Part shown: positions 1 to 8,224 of the stretch, piece by piece
How positions within the stretch are numbered: the first letter of the stretch is position 1
Layout: every line of letters begins with the position of its first letter
Translations under genes and position numbers: made by a program
Assembly: GCF_032229225.1 (NCBI RefSeq)
Contig: NZ_CP135076.1
Coordinates: 1,097,001 to 1,161,000, forward strand
Origin: Stakelama saccharophila
GTDB taxonomy: Bacteria > Pseudomonadota > Alphaproteobacteria > Sphingomonadales > Sphingomonadaceae
Direction of reading: 5' to 3'
Length of the DNA: 64,000 nt
Notes under the pieces: generated by a model
Databases searched by the model: none
Seen by the model: only the letters and a program-made list of their open reading frames with translations
What the model was told of the DNA's origin: nothing

Positions 1-24
1 TCGTTATACCAATAGGAAGCAGGA

Positions 25-231
25 TTGGCGGCACCCCCGAAAAAGGCGTTTCCCCTGCGGTTGGATCCCGCGCTCCACGCGGCGGTCGAGCGTTCGGCGG
101 CGGGCGACCTGCGCAGCGTCAACGCGCAGGTCGAATGCCTCTTGCGCGAGGCATTGGCGCGCCGCGGGGTGAAGCTGGCGCCGCCGGACCGGCGCAAGCG
201 CGGCCGGCCGCCGACGGAACAGGAGGATTAG
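25..231 (+). CDS. Arc-like ribbon-helix-helix protein
   Basis: A 68-residue protein read from a TTG start with a GGAAGCAGGA-type ribosome binding site just upstream. Residues about 9-48 look like a ribbon-helix-helix fold: a short strand (FPLRLD), then helix A (PALHAAVERSA) and helix B (VNAQVECLLREALARRG). The tail is basic and ends RKRGRPP, a DNA minor-groove-like motif. Proteins of this type are usually DNA-binding repressors or antitoxins of the Arc/FitA/HicB class. The next gene starts 3 bases after its stop and its strong AGGAGG site lies inside this gene, so the two are probably co-transcribed. No recognisable toxin follows, so an antitoxin role is not supported; a small autoregulator is equally possible. 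Confidence 0.75.
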   Translation: MAAPPKKAFPLRLDPALHAAVERSAAGDLRSVNAQVECLLREALARRGVKLAPPDRRKRGRPPTEQED

Positions 232-234
232 GTT

Positions 235-405
235 ATGGGACTGAGGAACAGGATCGCGAAATCCTATGCGGTGCGCCCCGGATACTGGTTCGCGCCGAAG
301 CGCTTCGGCTGGGGCGTGGTGCCGGTGACGTGGCAGGGACTGGTGGCAACCGCTGCCTTCGTCGCGGCGATAATTGCCTGCGCCACGCTGTCGCCGGGAC
401 CCTGA
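235..405 (+). CDS. Small membrane protein, possibly frameshifted
   Basis: A 56-residue product with an excellent AGGAGG site 8 bases before the ATG. The N-terminus is basic (GLRNRIAKSYAVRPGYW) and is followed by one hydrophobic segment (about residues 35-50), after which TGA stops translation. The -1 frame immediately beyond continues with a second convincing transmembrane segment and a charged tail (ARRKTDGEVEWHW) to a stop at 506. A fused product of about 90 residues with two membrane spans would be a more natural protein. The break may be a true frameshift mutation, an assembly error or, less likely, programmed slippage. Function is unknown. It is coupled to the ribbon-helix-helix gene upstream. 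Confidence 0.6.
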   Translation: MGLRNRIAKSYAVRPGYWFAPKRFGWGVVPVTWQGLVATAAFVAAIIACATLSPGP

Positions 406-506
406 CCGGGTTGCTTGCGATGGCTGTCGTGACGGTCGCCTTCCTCCTGCTGGCGCGGCGCAAGACCGATGGCGAGGTGGAATGGCATTGGAGCCTGAAG
501 AAGTGA
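406..506 (+). other. Out-of-frame continuation of the small membrane gene
   Basis: In the -1 frame relative to the 235-405 gene this stretch encodes a hydrophobic segment (LLAMAVVTVAFLLLARR) and a polar tail ending SLKK before a stop at 506. An internal ATG at 420 has no good ribosome binding site. It reads best as the second half of the preceding membrane protein, separated from it by a frame change near 395-410. Confidence 0.45.
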
Positions 507-573
507 TCGCGGGCATGACCTCGCGCGTTGGCTGCGTTAGGATGCACGCAATATCGTTTCAGGAGAGCCTTCG

Positions 574-1791
574 ATGAGCGCCGAGATGCAGACCAGATCC
601 GATTGGACCGCCGCCGGAGAGGCCGGGCTGGCCGACGTGGTGGCGCTGCGGCGCGCGATCCATGCCGATCCGGAGATCGGCCTCCATTGTCCGCGCACGA
701 CCGAGAAGCTGAAACAGGCGCTGGCGGGTTTGCCGCTGGAAATTCACGAAGGCTCCTCGACCACGGGCTTCATGGCGGTGTTGCGCGGCGGGGGCGACAA
801 TGGTCGCACGGTGCTGTTGCGCGGCGACATGGATGCGCTGCCGATGGAGGAGGAGAACGAGATCGACTTCGCGTCGAAGAATGCCGGCATCATGCACGCC
901 TGCGGCCATGATGCGCATTCGGCGATGCTCGTGGGGGCGGCCAGGGCGCTGTGCGAGAAGCGGGACGAGCTTCCCGGCACGGTGGTGTTCATGTTCCAGC
1001 CGGGCGAGGAAGGGCATCACGGCGCGCGCTTCATGATCGAGGACGGGCTGCTGGAACAGGTCGCGCCCGATGCGGGCTTTGCGCTCCACGTCTATCCCAA
1101 CCTGCCGGCCGGGACCTTCGTCAGCCGGCCGGGGCCGCTGATGGCGTCGACCGACACGCTCTACGCCACGATTCGCGGCCGGGGCGGGCATGCCGCGATG
1201 CCGCATGACAGCATCGATCCCATTCCGGTCGCCTGCGAGATCGTGACGGCGCTGCAGACCTGGGTCGCGCGGCGCGTGCCGGTCAGCGATCCGGCGGTGC
1301 TGACGATCACGAAGATCGAGGCGGGATCGACGCACAATGTGATCCCCGGTCAGGCGAAGCTGCTCGGCACGCTGCGCACCCTGTCGGAAGAGACGCGGGA
1401 AAAGGCGCGCGCGGCGTTTCGCCGGATCGTATCCGAGATCGCGGCGGCGCACGAGTGCGAGGGCGAGGCGGAGATCGAGGCGGGCTATCCCGTCACCGTC
1501 AACGACGATCGGGCGACCGCGATGGTGCGCGACATCGCGGAATCGATGGGCGGCGATCAGCCGTGGATGACGATGCCGGCGCCGATGATGGGGGCAGAGG
1601 ACTTTTCCTACGTGCTGCGCGAAATCCCCGGCGCGATGAGTTTTATTGGCGCCGCGCCCGCGGGCAGCGATCCCGCGACCAACCCGGCGCTGCACAACAC
1701 CCGCATGATGATCGACGAGGACGTGCTGGCGCGCGGCGTGGCGATGCACTGCGCGGTGGCGGAGCGCTATCTGGAGCGCGGGTTCGACTGA
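574..1791 (+). CDS. M20 family amidohydrolase (hippurate hydrolase-like)
   Basis: A 405-residue cytosolic metallopeptidase of the M20D amidohydrolase group, which hydrolyses N-acyl amino acids, hippurate or related amides. The metal site is complete: RGDMDALP near residue 90, HACGHDAH near residue 110, QPGEEG near residue 147, a later HVYP, and ALHN near the C-terminus. The dimerisation (lid) domain is recognisable around the GRGGHAAMPH motif. The ATG follows an AGGAGAG ribosome binding site. Length matches the family (380-430). There is no signal peptide. The gene stands alone between the small membrane gene and a dispersed repeat. Exact substrate cannot be told from sequence. Confidence 0.93.
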   Translation: MSAEMQTRSDWTAAGEAGLADVVALRRAIHADPEIGLHCPRTTEKLKQALAGLPLEIHEGSSTTGFMAVLRGGGDNGRTVLLRGDMDALPMEEENEIDFASKNAGIMHACGHDAHSAMLVGAARALCEKRDELPGTVVFMFQPGEEGHHGARFMIEDGLLEQVAPDAGFALHVYPNLPAGTFVSRPGPLMASTDTLYATIRGRGGHAAMPHDSIDPIPVACEIVTALQTWVARRVPVSDPAVLTITKIEAGSTHNVIPGQAKLLGTLRTLSEETREKARAAFRRIVSEIAAAHECEGEAEIEAGYPVTVNDDRATAMVRDIAESMGGDQPWMTMPAPMMGAEDFSYVLREIPGAMSFIGAAPAGSDPATNPALHNTRMMIDEDVLARGVAMHCAVAERYLERGFD

Positions 1792-1813
1792 TCCGGAGGT
1801 TGGAATAAGGGCG

Positions 1814-1842
1814 GTGCTTCGACAGGCTCAGCACGAACGGTG
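1814..1842. repeat. Dispersed palindromic repeat, CTTCGACAGGCTCAG family
   Basis: An imperfect palindrome built on GTGCTTCGACAGG/CTCAGCAC followed by GAACGG. The same core occurs near 10521 and inside uvrA at 15711 and 15769. Such short intergenic palindromes are common in sphingomonad genomes. It lies between the convergent amidohydrolase and nuclease genes. Confidence 0.75.
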
Positions 1843-1892
1843 CCGGGGTGGCGCGAGCGGGGCTGGCCTGACGTGCAAACGTAAGGCGGCGG

Positions 1893-2747
1893 TCAGCCCA
1901 GCGCCTTGTCGAGCAGCTTGGCGAGGCGGAGGCCGCCGCGGATCACCTGGCGGCGGGCGATCGGCACCAGCTTTGCGATCTCGTCATTGTCGAGATGGCC
2001 GTCACGCGCCGCGTCCTTGCCCAGATCGCACGGGCTGCCGCCGAGCGCGGTGGGATAGACGCTGTCGCGGCTGATCTCCCAGCTCTGCCTTGCCCAGTCG
2101 TCGATGTCGCCGGCCGCGATCCGCGCCTTTTCCGCATCCGAATAGTGGCGAATCGGTGAGGGCGGCGTGGAGATGGCGCGTTCCGCGAGATAGCCGTCCC
2201 AGACGCTGTGCAGGTTCAGCCGGTCGGGCGCATAGGCGCCGTAATTGGTGTGGACCGCATTGCCGCCCATGTCATGATGCTCGCCGACATGCAGCGGCTG
2301 GTGCAGGTCGCCGACGAAGTGGATCAGGAAGGCGAGCGCCTGAACCCGCTCGCGCAGCGGAACCGACGTATCCTGGAGCAGCCTCATGTCGCGCCGGATC
2401 TGCGCGGTGACGCAATTGCCGTTGGCACAGGCCGATTTCGGATCGAACGGCTTGCACACGTCGATGTCCTGATAATGCCAGGCGAAGCTGTAGCTGAACC
2501 GCTCGCCCAGCTTCTTGATGCAGTCGGGCCAGACCGCCGCGCTCGCGACCGTCCTTGCCGGACATTCCGGCGTGTCGAGCAGGTCGGCGCGGCGCAGCAA
2601 CCGGTCGATCGCCGCGCGCGTCTGCGGCGTTACGTTGCGATAGGCGATTTCCGCCACGCTCTCATGGCCATATTCCCAATAGGCGCTGGCGGAATTGGGG
2701 GCGAGGGCGGCGAACAGCGCGGCGACGGCGAGGACGAGATAACGCAT
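1893..2747 (-). CDS. S1/P1-type secreted nuclease
   Basis: Encodes about 284 residues from the ATG giving MRYLVLAVAAL; a start 10 codons upstream is possible but gives a poorer signal peptide. The signal peptide ends at ASA, and the mature chain begins with a YWEYGHE segment. S1/P1 enzymes use the N-terminal Trp and a series of His/Asp residues to hold three zinc ions. Further zinc motifs are HYQDID, FLIHFVGDLHQPLHVGE and HDMGGN, followed by LHSVWDG. These zinc-dependent endonucleases cut single-stranded DNA and RNA, or release 3'-phosphate, in the periplasm or outside the cell. Family, zinc ligands and length (260-300) agree. Probably monocistronic. Confidence 0.93.
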   Translation of the reverse strand: MRYLVLAVAALFAALAPNSASAYWEYGHESVAEIAYRNVTPQTRAAIDRLLRRADLLDTPECPARTVASAAVWPDCIKKLGERFSYSFAWHYQDIDVCKPFDPKSACANGNCVTAQIRRDMRLLQDTSVPLRERVQALAFLIHFVGDLHQPLHVGEHHDMGGNAVHTNYGAYAPDRLNLHSVWDGYLAERAISTPPSPIRHYSDAEKARIAAGDIDDWARQSWEISRDSVYPTALGGSPCDLGKDAARDGHLDNDEIAKLVPIARRQVIRGGLRLAKLLDKALG

Positions 2748-2793
2748 GGGCGCTGTCGCTAGTGCGGCCGGCGCCATGTTGCAATGCAGCAGG

Positions 2794-3750
2794 TTACTGT
2801 GCGTCCTCGTAGAAGCCGACGATGCGATCGCTGTCGGAGCTCACCTTGCCGCGGTACATGCCTGGCGTATTGAAGCTCCACGCCATTTCGCCGGTGGGGC
2901 CGGTCAGGATGACGCCGCCGGTGCCGCCCAGATCCTTTACTTCCGCCATCACCTTGTCGGCCGCCTGCTTGAGCGTTTCGCCGGTGAAGCGGACGCGGGC
3001 GCAGATTTCGTGGGCCACGCCTTCGCGGATGAAATATTCGCCGGCGCCGGTGGCCGATACCGCACAGGCGCGGTCGTCGGCATAGGTGCCGGCGCCGATG
3101 ATGGGCGAATCGCCGATCCGGTCCCAGCGCTTGCCGGTCAGGCCGCCGGTCGAGGTGGCGGCGGCGACATGGCCGTCTTTATCCATCGCCACCGCGCCGA
3201 CCGTGCCGTATTTCAGGTCGACGTCGAACCAGCCGAGCTTGTCGTTTTCCTTCATCTTGTCGAGCTGTTCGCGCCGGTGCTTGGTCCAGAACCAGCTCGG
3301 GTCGACGATCTCCAGGTCCTGTTCGCGGGCGAACTGCTCCGCGCCCTTGCCCGACAGCATGACGTGCGGGCTGTGTTCCATCACCGCACGGGCAAGCGTC
3401 ACCGGATGGCGCACGGTGCCGACGCCGGCCACCGCGCCGGCCGAGCGGTCGGCGCCGTCCATGATCGCGGAATCGAGTTCGTTGCGGCCGTCCCAGGTGA
3501 AGACCGCGCCGCGCCCGGCGTTGAAATTGGGATCGTCCTCCAGCACGCGGATCGCCGCTTCCACCGCGTCGAGCGCCGCGCCGCCGCCGGCCAGCACCTT
3601 CTGGCCCGCGTCCAGGGCGGCGTTCAGGCCGGCGTCGACCTCCGCCTCCTGCTCCGGCGTGATGGTGTCGCGCTTGATGATGCCGGCGCCGCCATGGATG
3701 ACGAGCGTCCATTCGGGCTTCGTGTCCTGGGCGGCGGCGGGATTGGGCAT
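2794..3750 (-). CDS. iaaA: Isoaspartyl peptidase/L-asparaginase (Ntn hydrolase)
   Basis: A plant-type L-asparaginase/isoaspartyl dipeptidase that self-cleaves between the alpha and beta chains. The cleavage site and catalytic Thr are visible in YGTVGAVAMD. Upstream are the HGGAG motif near the N-terminus and FNAGRGAVFT; downstream are STGG and GTGGVI, all family hallmarks. From the ATG at 3750 the protein has 318 residues, but it then starts directly in MPNPAAAQ. The same frame upstream encodes a hydrophobic stretch ([13 protein letters not shown]) that would complete a signal peptide ending AAA. No ATG, GTG or TTG opens that stretch; only CTG at 3789 does. The true start may therefore be CTG, overlapping the acyltransferase stop. 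Cytosolic or periplasmic location depends on this choice. Confidence 0.9.
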   Translation of the reverse strand: MPNPAAAQDTKPEWTLVIHGGAGIIKRDTITPEQEAEVDAGLNAALDAGQKVLAGGGAALDAVEAAIRVLEDDPNFNAGRGAVFTWDGRNELDSAIMDGADRSAGAVAGVGTVRHPVTLARAVMEHSPHVMLSGKGAEQFAREQDLEIVDPSWFWTKHRREQLDKMKENDKLGWFDVDLKYGTVGAVAMDKDGHVAAATSTGGLTGKRWDRIGDSPIIGAGTYADDRACAVSATGAGEYFIREGVAHEICARVRFTGETLKQAADKVMAEVKDLGGTGGVILTGPTGEMAWSFNTPGMYRGKVSSDSDRIVGFYEDAQ

Positions 3751-3785
3751 GAGGAAATTTCCGATGATTGCGGCGGTTAGGGCGA

Positions 3786-4961
3786 TCAGGCCTCGGCGGC
3801 CGATGGCCGCGCCATCTGCACCCAGGCCGGATGGGCCTGTAGCCCGATCAGCGGGCGCAGCCAAGCGATGCGGCGGCCGATATCGTAGAAGATCCAGCAT
3901 CCGGCCGCGGTGGCGGCGACGAGCAGCAAATAGCGGGCGAGTAGCGATAGATCGGACTCCAGCAACAGCCATCCCACGACGACGATGATCGTCTGGTGGA
4001 TGATGTAAAAGGGAAAGACCGCCTCCGCCAAGGTCTTTCGTCCCGGCCAATCGTGATCGAGGAAGCGGTCGGCCATGCCGATCAGGCCGATGATCGCCGT
4101 CCAGGCGAGGATCGCGCGCGTCGCGACGATGGTGTGGAACAGCGAGCGGCTGAGCGGGGTGCCGACCAGCCAGCCCTCTCGCACGGCATAGAGGATGTAG
4201 GCGAGGATCGCGATCGCCGCCGCCGCCTTCCACCACGTTCGGATCGCCTGCCAGCAGGCGGCCGAATTGCGCAGCAGCACGCCGAACAGGAAGGCGCTGA
4301 AATAGACCGCATGCCCCGGCCAGTCGTCGATCAGGAGCTGTGTGTTCTCTCGCATGTCGGGCAGGATGGCGAGGCGGAAGGCGGCAAGGGCGGCCGCCGG
4401 CAGCAGGAAGACGAGGGGGCCGGCAAGCGCCCTTTCGGCGATGGCGGCGGCGCGCAGGCGTGGCCCCGCCGGCAGGAGTGCGAGCAGGCTGAGCCCGGCG
4501 GTATAGACGAACAGATAGGCGACGAACCACAGATGGTTCCAGCCCGGCACCAGCACGCCGCGGATCGAGCGGAAGCTGAAATAATCGTGGAGGAGGAAGC
4601 TGCCGAAGCCGGCGGTATAGCCCTTCTGCGTGATGAGCTGGATCCAGGCCTGGGGCGGCACGATGACGATGATGCCGAAGATGAGCGGCGGGATCAGGCG
4701 CCGGGTGCGCGATTTCAGGAACGCCCCCGGACGGCGCAACTTCGCCAGCAGCGCCGAACTGGCATAGCCCGAGACCACGAACAGCAGGATCAGCCGCCAC
4801 GGATTGACCGCGAACATCGGGATCACGACCCAGGATTCGGTGACTTCCATGTTGATCCGGTACGGCCAGGGCGAAAAGGCCATGGTGATGTGATACAGGA
4901 TCAGGAGCGCGAAGGCGCCGATCCGTAGCCAGTCCATGCCGAAATGCCGCGCCGGGTGCAT
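3786..4961 (-). CDS. Membrane acyltransferase, family 3 (OpgC-like)
   Basis: About 391 residues with roughly ten hydrophobic segments typical of acyltransferase-3 proteins, which O-acylate glucans, lipid A sugars, exopolysaccharide or peptidoglycan at the membrane. The N-terminus has the family signature ([20 protein letters not shown]) with the conserved His in the first helix, followed by a SGYASSALL segment and an Arg-rich cytosolic loop (SRTRRLIPP). A GGCGGG ribosome binding site precedes the ATG at 4961; the alternative ATG is eight codons further in. The binding site lies in one arm of a hairpin (4964-4980). The isoaspartyl peptidase follows immediately. The acceptor is unknown. Confidence 0.85.
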   Translation of the reverse strand: MHPARHFGMDWLRIGAFALLILYHITMAFSPWPYRINMEVTESWVVIPMFAVNPWRLILLFVVSGYASSALLAKLRRPGAFLKSRTRRLIPPLIFGIIVIVPPQAWIQLITQKGYTAGFGSFLLHDYFSFRSIRGVLVPGWNHLWFVAYLFVYTAGLSLLALLPAGPRLRAAAIAERALAGPLVFLLPAAALAAFRLAILPDMRENTQLLIDDWPGHAVYFSAFLFGVLLRNSAACWQAIRTWWKAAAAIAILAYILYAVREGWLVGTPLSRSLFHTIVATRAILAWTAIIGLIGMADRFLDHDWPGRKTLAEAVFPFYIIHQTIIVVVGWLLLESDLSLLARYLLLVAATAAGCWIFYDIGRRIAWLRPLIGLQAHPAWVQMARPSAAEA

Positions 4962-4963
4962 AT

Positions 4964-4980
4964 CCCGCCTGTAAGGCGGG
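4964..4980 (-). promoter_or_regulatory. Hairpin over the acyltransferase ribosome binding site
   Basis: A perfect 6-bp inverted repeat, CCCGCC-TGTAA-GGCGGG, ends 3 bases before the ATG of the acyltransferase. On the coding strand the 3' arm is the likely Shine-Dalgarno sequence, so the stem could mask it. The symmetry is direct; the role is inferred. Confidence 0.4.
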
Positions 4981-5080
4981 GTGCACGGTCCCGCAACGAC
5001 GATGCGGCGCGCGGGGCGCCCTTTCGCCCGGGTGCCCGCATGGCTATATGACGGGCGCGCGAGCAATGGTGAGAAAATTC

Positions 5081-6205
5081 ATGTCCGTTCGACCCTGGCG
5101 CGATATCGTGCGCCGTCAAAGCCGGCAGATCATGGTCGGCAATGTGCCGGTGGGCGGCGATGCGCCGATTTCCGTCCAGACCATGACCAACACGACGACG
5201 GCCGACGTGAAGGCGACGGTGGACCAGATCCGGCGGTGCGAGGATGCGGGCGCGGACATCGTTCGCGTGTCATGCCCCGACGTGGAATCGACCACGGCGC
5301 TGAAACAGATCATCCGCGCAACGAATGTGCCGATCGTCGCCGATATCCATTTCCACTATAAGCGCGCGCTGGAGGCTGCGGACGCGGGCGCGGCGTGCCT
5401 GCGCATCAACCCCGGCAATATCGGGTCCGCCGCGCGCGTGCAGGAAGTCGTGAATGCCGCAAAGGCCAATGGCTGCGCCATCCGCATCGGCGTCAACGCC
5501 GGCAGTCTGGAGAAGGACCTGCTGGAAAAATATGGCGAACCGTGCCCGGAGGCGCTGGTCGAAAGCGCGCTCGACCATATCCGCATCCTCGAGGATCACG
5601 ACTTCCACGAATTCAAGGTCGCGGTGAAGGCGTCCGACGTGTTCCTGGCGGTCGCCGCCTATCAGCAGCTTGCCGAGGCGGTCGACTGCCCGCTGCACCT
5701 GGGCATTACCGAGGCGGGCGGGCTGATCGGCGGGACGGTGAAATCCTCGATCGGCATGGGATCATTATTGTGGTTCGGCATCGGCGACACGATCCGGGTA
5801 TCGCTGTCGGCGGAGCCCGAGGAAGAGGTGCGCGTCGGCTTCGAAATCCTGAAGAGCCTCGGCATCCGCAACCGCGGCGTCCGCGTCGTGAGCTGCCCGA
5901 GCTGCGCGCGACAGGGTTTCGACGTGATCCGCACCGTGCAGACGCTGGAAGAGCGGCTGGCGCATATCCGCACGCCGATGTCGCTGTCGGTGCTCGGCTG
6001 CGTGGTGAACGGCCCCGGCGAGGCGCGCGAGACCGATATCGGCATCACCGGCGGCGGCGCCGGCAAGCACATGGTCTATCTGTCGGGCGTCACCGACCAT
6101 CATGTGCAGGACGCGGACATGATCGACCACATCGTCGCGCTGGTCGAGGCGAAAGCGGCGGAGATCGAGGCGGGCGAAACCGCGGCAATGGAGGCGGCGG
6201 AATGA
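5081..6205 (+). CDS. ispG: 4-hydroxy-3-methylbut-2-enyl-diphosphate synthase (flavodoxin)
   Basis: Catalyses the penultimate step of the MEP isoprenoid pathway, reductively opening the cyclic MEcPP to HMBPP with a [4Fe-4S] cluster. The N-terminal TIM barrel is recognisable in [20 protein letters not shown] and VADIHFHY. The C-terminal cluster motifs are VSCPSCAR and [11 protein letters not shown], giving three Cys and one Glu ligand as in IspG. The start MSVRPWRDI at 5081 gives 374 residues, the usual bacterial size; an ATG at 5048 in frame adds 11 non-conserved residues. It is transcribed alone, divergently from the acyltransferase. Essential in organisms that lack the mevalonate pathway. 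Confidence 0.96.
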   Translation: MSVRPWRDIVRRQSRQIMVGNVPVGGDAPISVQTMTNTTTADVKATVDQIRRCEDAGADIVRVSCPDVESTTALKQIIRATNVPIVADIHFHYKRALEAADAGAACLRINPGNIGSAARVQEVVNAAKANGCAIRIGVNAGSLEKDLLEKYGEPCPEALVESALDHIRILEDHDFHEFKVAVKASDVFLAVAAYQQLAEAVDCPLHLGITEAGGLIGGTVKSSIGMGSLLWFGIGDTIRVSLSAEPEEEVRVGFEILKSLGIRNRGVRVVSCPSCARQGFDVIRTVQTLEERLAHIRTPMSLSVLGCVVNGPGEARETDIGITGGGAGKHMVYLSGVTDHHVQDADMIDHIVALVEAKAAEIEAGETAAMEAAE

Positions 6206-6305
6206 AGCGGGCGGGGCCGGCACGTTCACCGGCGCCTGGCGCTCGCTATTTTGAATGTGGCCGGTCGCGGGGTATGATGCTCTTGTCTTGAGAAGAGAGC
6301 AGGTT

Positions 6306-6569
6306 GTGTCACACCGCTTCGTAAAGATGGCGCTGCCGGCATTGCTCCTGTCCTGTGCGGCATGTGCGCTGCGGGAACGCGATTCGCTGAAGGTCCCGGA
6401 AATGACGCAAGCTGACATATCGTCTCGCGGCGCGCGTGCGTTCGAGCGGCAGCGAGCGGAGCGCGAACGGGAAAAGAATTCCTGGCTGAACAGTATGAGG
6501 TGGTGCCGCAGCCATCCCGATCAGGCCGACGACTTTCCAGACGTTTGTCAGTCCGATACCGAACATTGA
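6306..6569 (+). CDS. Small putative lipoprotein
   Basis: An 87-residue protein of unknown function. The preferred start is GTG at 6306, preceded by a purine-rich AGAAGAGAGCAGG site. The N-terminus is a short basic, hydrophobic signal (SHRFVKMALPALLLSC) with a lipobox-like LLSC, which would anchor the mature chain to the envelope. The rest is highly charged and helical (FERQRAEREREKNSW), ending with WCRSHPDQADDFPDVC, where two Cys could pair. The frame also continues upstream to an ATG at 6255, but that addition would destroy the signal peptide. It lies between ispG and an EamA transporter. Confidence 0.65.
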   Translation: MSHRFVKMALPALLLSCAACALRERDSLKVPEMTQADISSRGARAFERQRAEREREKNSWLNSMRWCRSHPDQADDFPDVCQSDTEH

Positions 6570-6630
6570 GGGCGTGTTTGCCGTATCGCCGGATGTTGCG
6601 CGGCCCGGCCTGATCGGTCAGGGCGGCGGC

Positions 6631-7530
6631 ATGTCCCGCGCCGCGTCACCCGCCATTGCCTTCGCCGTCGGCGTGCTCGGCATCGCGACCTTCTCGATGA
6701 TGGACGCGGCGATGAAGGGGCTGGGGCTGACGATCGGCACCTACAATGCCCTGTTCTGGCGCGGAATCGTCATCGTCGCGCTGGGCGCGGCGGTGCATTT
6801 CGCGCGGCGGCCCACGGCACCGTCGCGGGAGGCGATGGTGCTGCACCTCAGGCGCGGCATGGTCGCGCTGGTGATGTCCTTTCTGTTCTTCTGGGGACTG
6901 GCGCGCGTGCCGATGGCGCAGGCGATCTCGCTGAGCTATATCGCGCCGCTGCTCGCCATCTTCCTGGCCGCGCTGCTGCTGGGCGAGAAGGTGGGGAGAG
7001 CCAGCATCGCAGGGTCGCTGGCGGCGCTGACGGGGATCGGCATCATCCTGTTCGGGCAGTCGCGGGCGGATCTGGGCGATGCGGCGTTTCTGGGTTCGGT
7101 CGCGATCCTCGGGTCGGCGATCTGCTATTCCTACAACCTGATCCTTGCGCGGCAGCAGGCGTTGCGCGCGGGCCCCACCGAGATCGCGTTCTGGCAGAGC
7201 CTGTTCGTGCTGACGGGACTTGCGCTCGCCGCGCCCTGGGCGGCGGTGTTGCCGCCGGCCGACGCCTGGCCGAAGATCGTGATCGCGGCCGTGCTGGGGA
7301 TGATTTCGCTGATGCTGCTCGCCTGGGCCTATGCACGGGGCGAGGCGAGTTATCTGGCGCCGACCGAATATAGCTCGTTCGTGTGGGCGGCGCTGTTCGG
7401 CCATGTCTTTTTCGGCGAGCGGGTGACGGGCTATACGCTCGCCGGCGCGACGATGATCGTCGCGGGATGCTTGTACGCGGCGCGGCGACGGCCGCGACCC
7501 TTTGTCGATGCGGAGACCCAGTTGCCATGA
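6631..7530 (+). CDS. EamA/DMT superfamily transporter
   Basis: A 299-residue integral membrane protein with ten predicted helices arranged as two EamA repeats. The first repeat starts with the FAVGVLGIATFSMMDAAMKG segment; the second begins near residue 155 (GDAAFLGSVAILGSAICYS). Drug/metabolite transporters of this group export amino acids, nucleobases or other small metabolites at the inner membrane. The ATG at 6631 follows GGGCGGC and gives a normal N-terminus; a GTG at 6574 would add 19 residues. The stop overlaps the start of the GNAT gene (ATGA), showing translational coupling. Substrate unknown. Confidence 0.88.
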   Translation: MSRAASPAIAFAVGVLGIATFSMMDAAMKGLGLTIGTYNALFWRGIVIVALGAAVHFARRPTAPSREAMVLHLRRGMVALVMSFLFFWGLARVPMAQAISLSYIAPLLAIFLAALLLGEKVGRASIAGSLAALTGIGIILFGQSRADLGDAAFLGSVAILGSAICYSYNLILARQQALRAGPTEIAFWQSLFVLTGLALAAPWAAVLPPADAWPKIVIAAVLGMISLMLLAWAYARGEASYLAPTEYSSFVWAALFGHVFFGERVTGYTLAGATMIVAGCLYAARRRPRPFVDAETQLP

Positions 7531-8000
7531 CCTCTATCCGGCCCGCCGAACCCGGCGACGTTCCTGCCATCCTGGCGCTGGTGAAGGAGCTTGCCGCCTT
7601 CGAGCGGGAGCCCCATGCGGTGGTGGCGGATACGGCGATGCTGCACCACGCTTTGTTCGAGGAGCGGTCGGCCGAGGCCGTGATCGCGGAGGCGGAGGGG
7701 CGGCCGATCGGCTTTGCCCTGTTTTTCCACAATTTTTCGACCTGGACGGGGAAGAAGGGCCTGTACCTGGAGGATCTGTACGTCACGCCGGAGGCGCGCG
7801 GCGGCGGGGTGGGGACGGCGCTGCTGCGCCATCTGGCGGCGATCGCGGTGGAGCGGGATTGCGGGCGGTTCGAATGGTCGGTGCTCGACTGGAACCAGCC
7901 GGCGATCGATTTCTATCGCAAGATGGGGGCCGCCGGGATGGACGAATGGCGGGTGCAGCGCGTTTCGGGGCAGGCGCTGCGCGATCTGGCGGGAACGTGA
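7527..8000 (+). CDS. GNAT family N-acetyltransferase (SSAT-like)
   Basis: A 157-residue acetyl-CoA-dependent N-acetyltransferase. Motif A, which binds the CoA pyrophosphate, is seen in LYVTPEARGGGVGTALLRHL; the LEDLYV strand before it and the FEWSVLDWNQPAIDFYRKMG segment after it match the spermidine/diamine acetyltransferase-like branch. The start ATG overlaps the stop of the EamA exporter by 4 bases, so the two form an operon and may act on the same class of amine or amino acid. The substrate is not predictable from sequence alone. Confidence 0.88.
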   Translation: MTSIRPAEPGDVPAILALVKELAAFEREPHAVVADTAMLHHALFEERSAEAVIAEAEGRPIGFALFFHNFSTWTGKKGLYLEDLYVTPEARGGGVGTALLRHLAAIAVERDCGRFEWSVLDWNQPAIDFYRKMGAAGMDEWRVQRVSGQALRDLAGT

Positions 8001-8016
8001 AGCCCCGGGCGGGGTT
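7992..8016 (+). promoter_or_regulatory. Weak EcfG-type promoter candidate
   Basis: GGAAC at 7992-7996 and GGTT at 8013-8016 are separated by 16 bases. The alphaproteobacterial general-stress consensus is GGAAC-N16/17-CGTT, so the -10 element has one mismatch. It lies at the end of the GNAT gene, 26 bases before the small hydrophilic gene at 8042. Confidence 0.35.
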
Positions 8017-8041
8017 TCTTGCGAAGAGAGGAGAGCCCGCC

Positions 8042-8209
8042 ATGACCGGTTCCGACGACAAGACCGAACCCGATTCCAATCTTTCCACCGAGCATCAGCG
8101 CGAAGGCGATGCCAAGCGGCCCGACGACCGGCTCGATCAGGGGCAGCCAGGCCCCCGGCACGAGAAGGGCGCGTCCAGGAATCGGACCAAGCTGACCAAG
8201 TCCGACTGA
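8042..8209 (+). CDS. Small hydrophilic protein
   Basis: A 55-residue, almost entirely charged and polar protein with no hydrophobic segment (begins MTGSDDKTEPDSN, ends NRTKLTKSD). The ATG has a good GAGAGGAGAG site. It has the composition of an intrinsically disordered, stress-type protein. A possible EcfG-type promoter precedes it, matching the presence of other probable stress genes downstream. It has no recognised domain and its function is unknown. Confidence 0.65.
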   Translation: MTGSDDKTEPDSNLSTEHQREGDAKRPDDRLDQGQPGPRHEKGASRNRTKLTKSD

Positions 8210-8224
8210 CGGCGGCGGACGGGA

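Noticed and set aside
2794..4986. A 730-codon frame joining the isoaspartyl peptidase to sequence overlapping the acyltransferase
   Set aside because: The part beyond 3790 is an Arg/His/Pro-rich shadow of the acyltransferase gene in another frame.
5048..5080. An upstream in-frame start for ispG giving 11 more residues
   Set aside because: The added residues are not typical of the family; MSVRPWRDI is the expected N-terminus.
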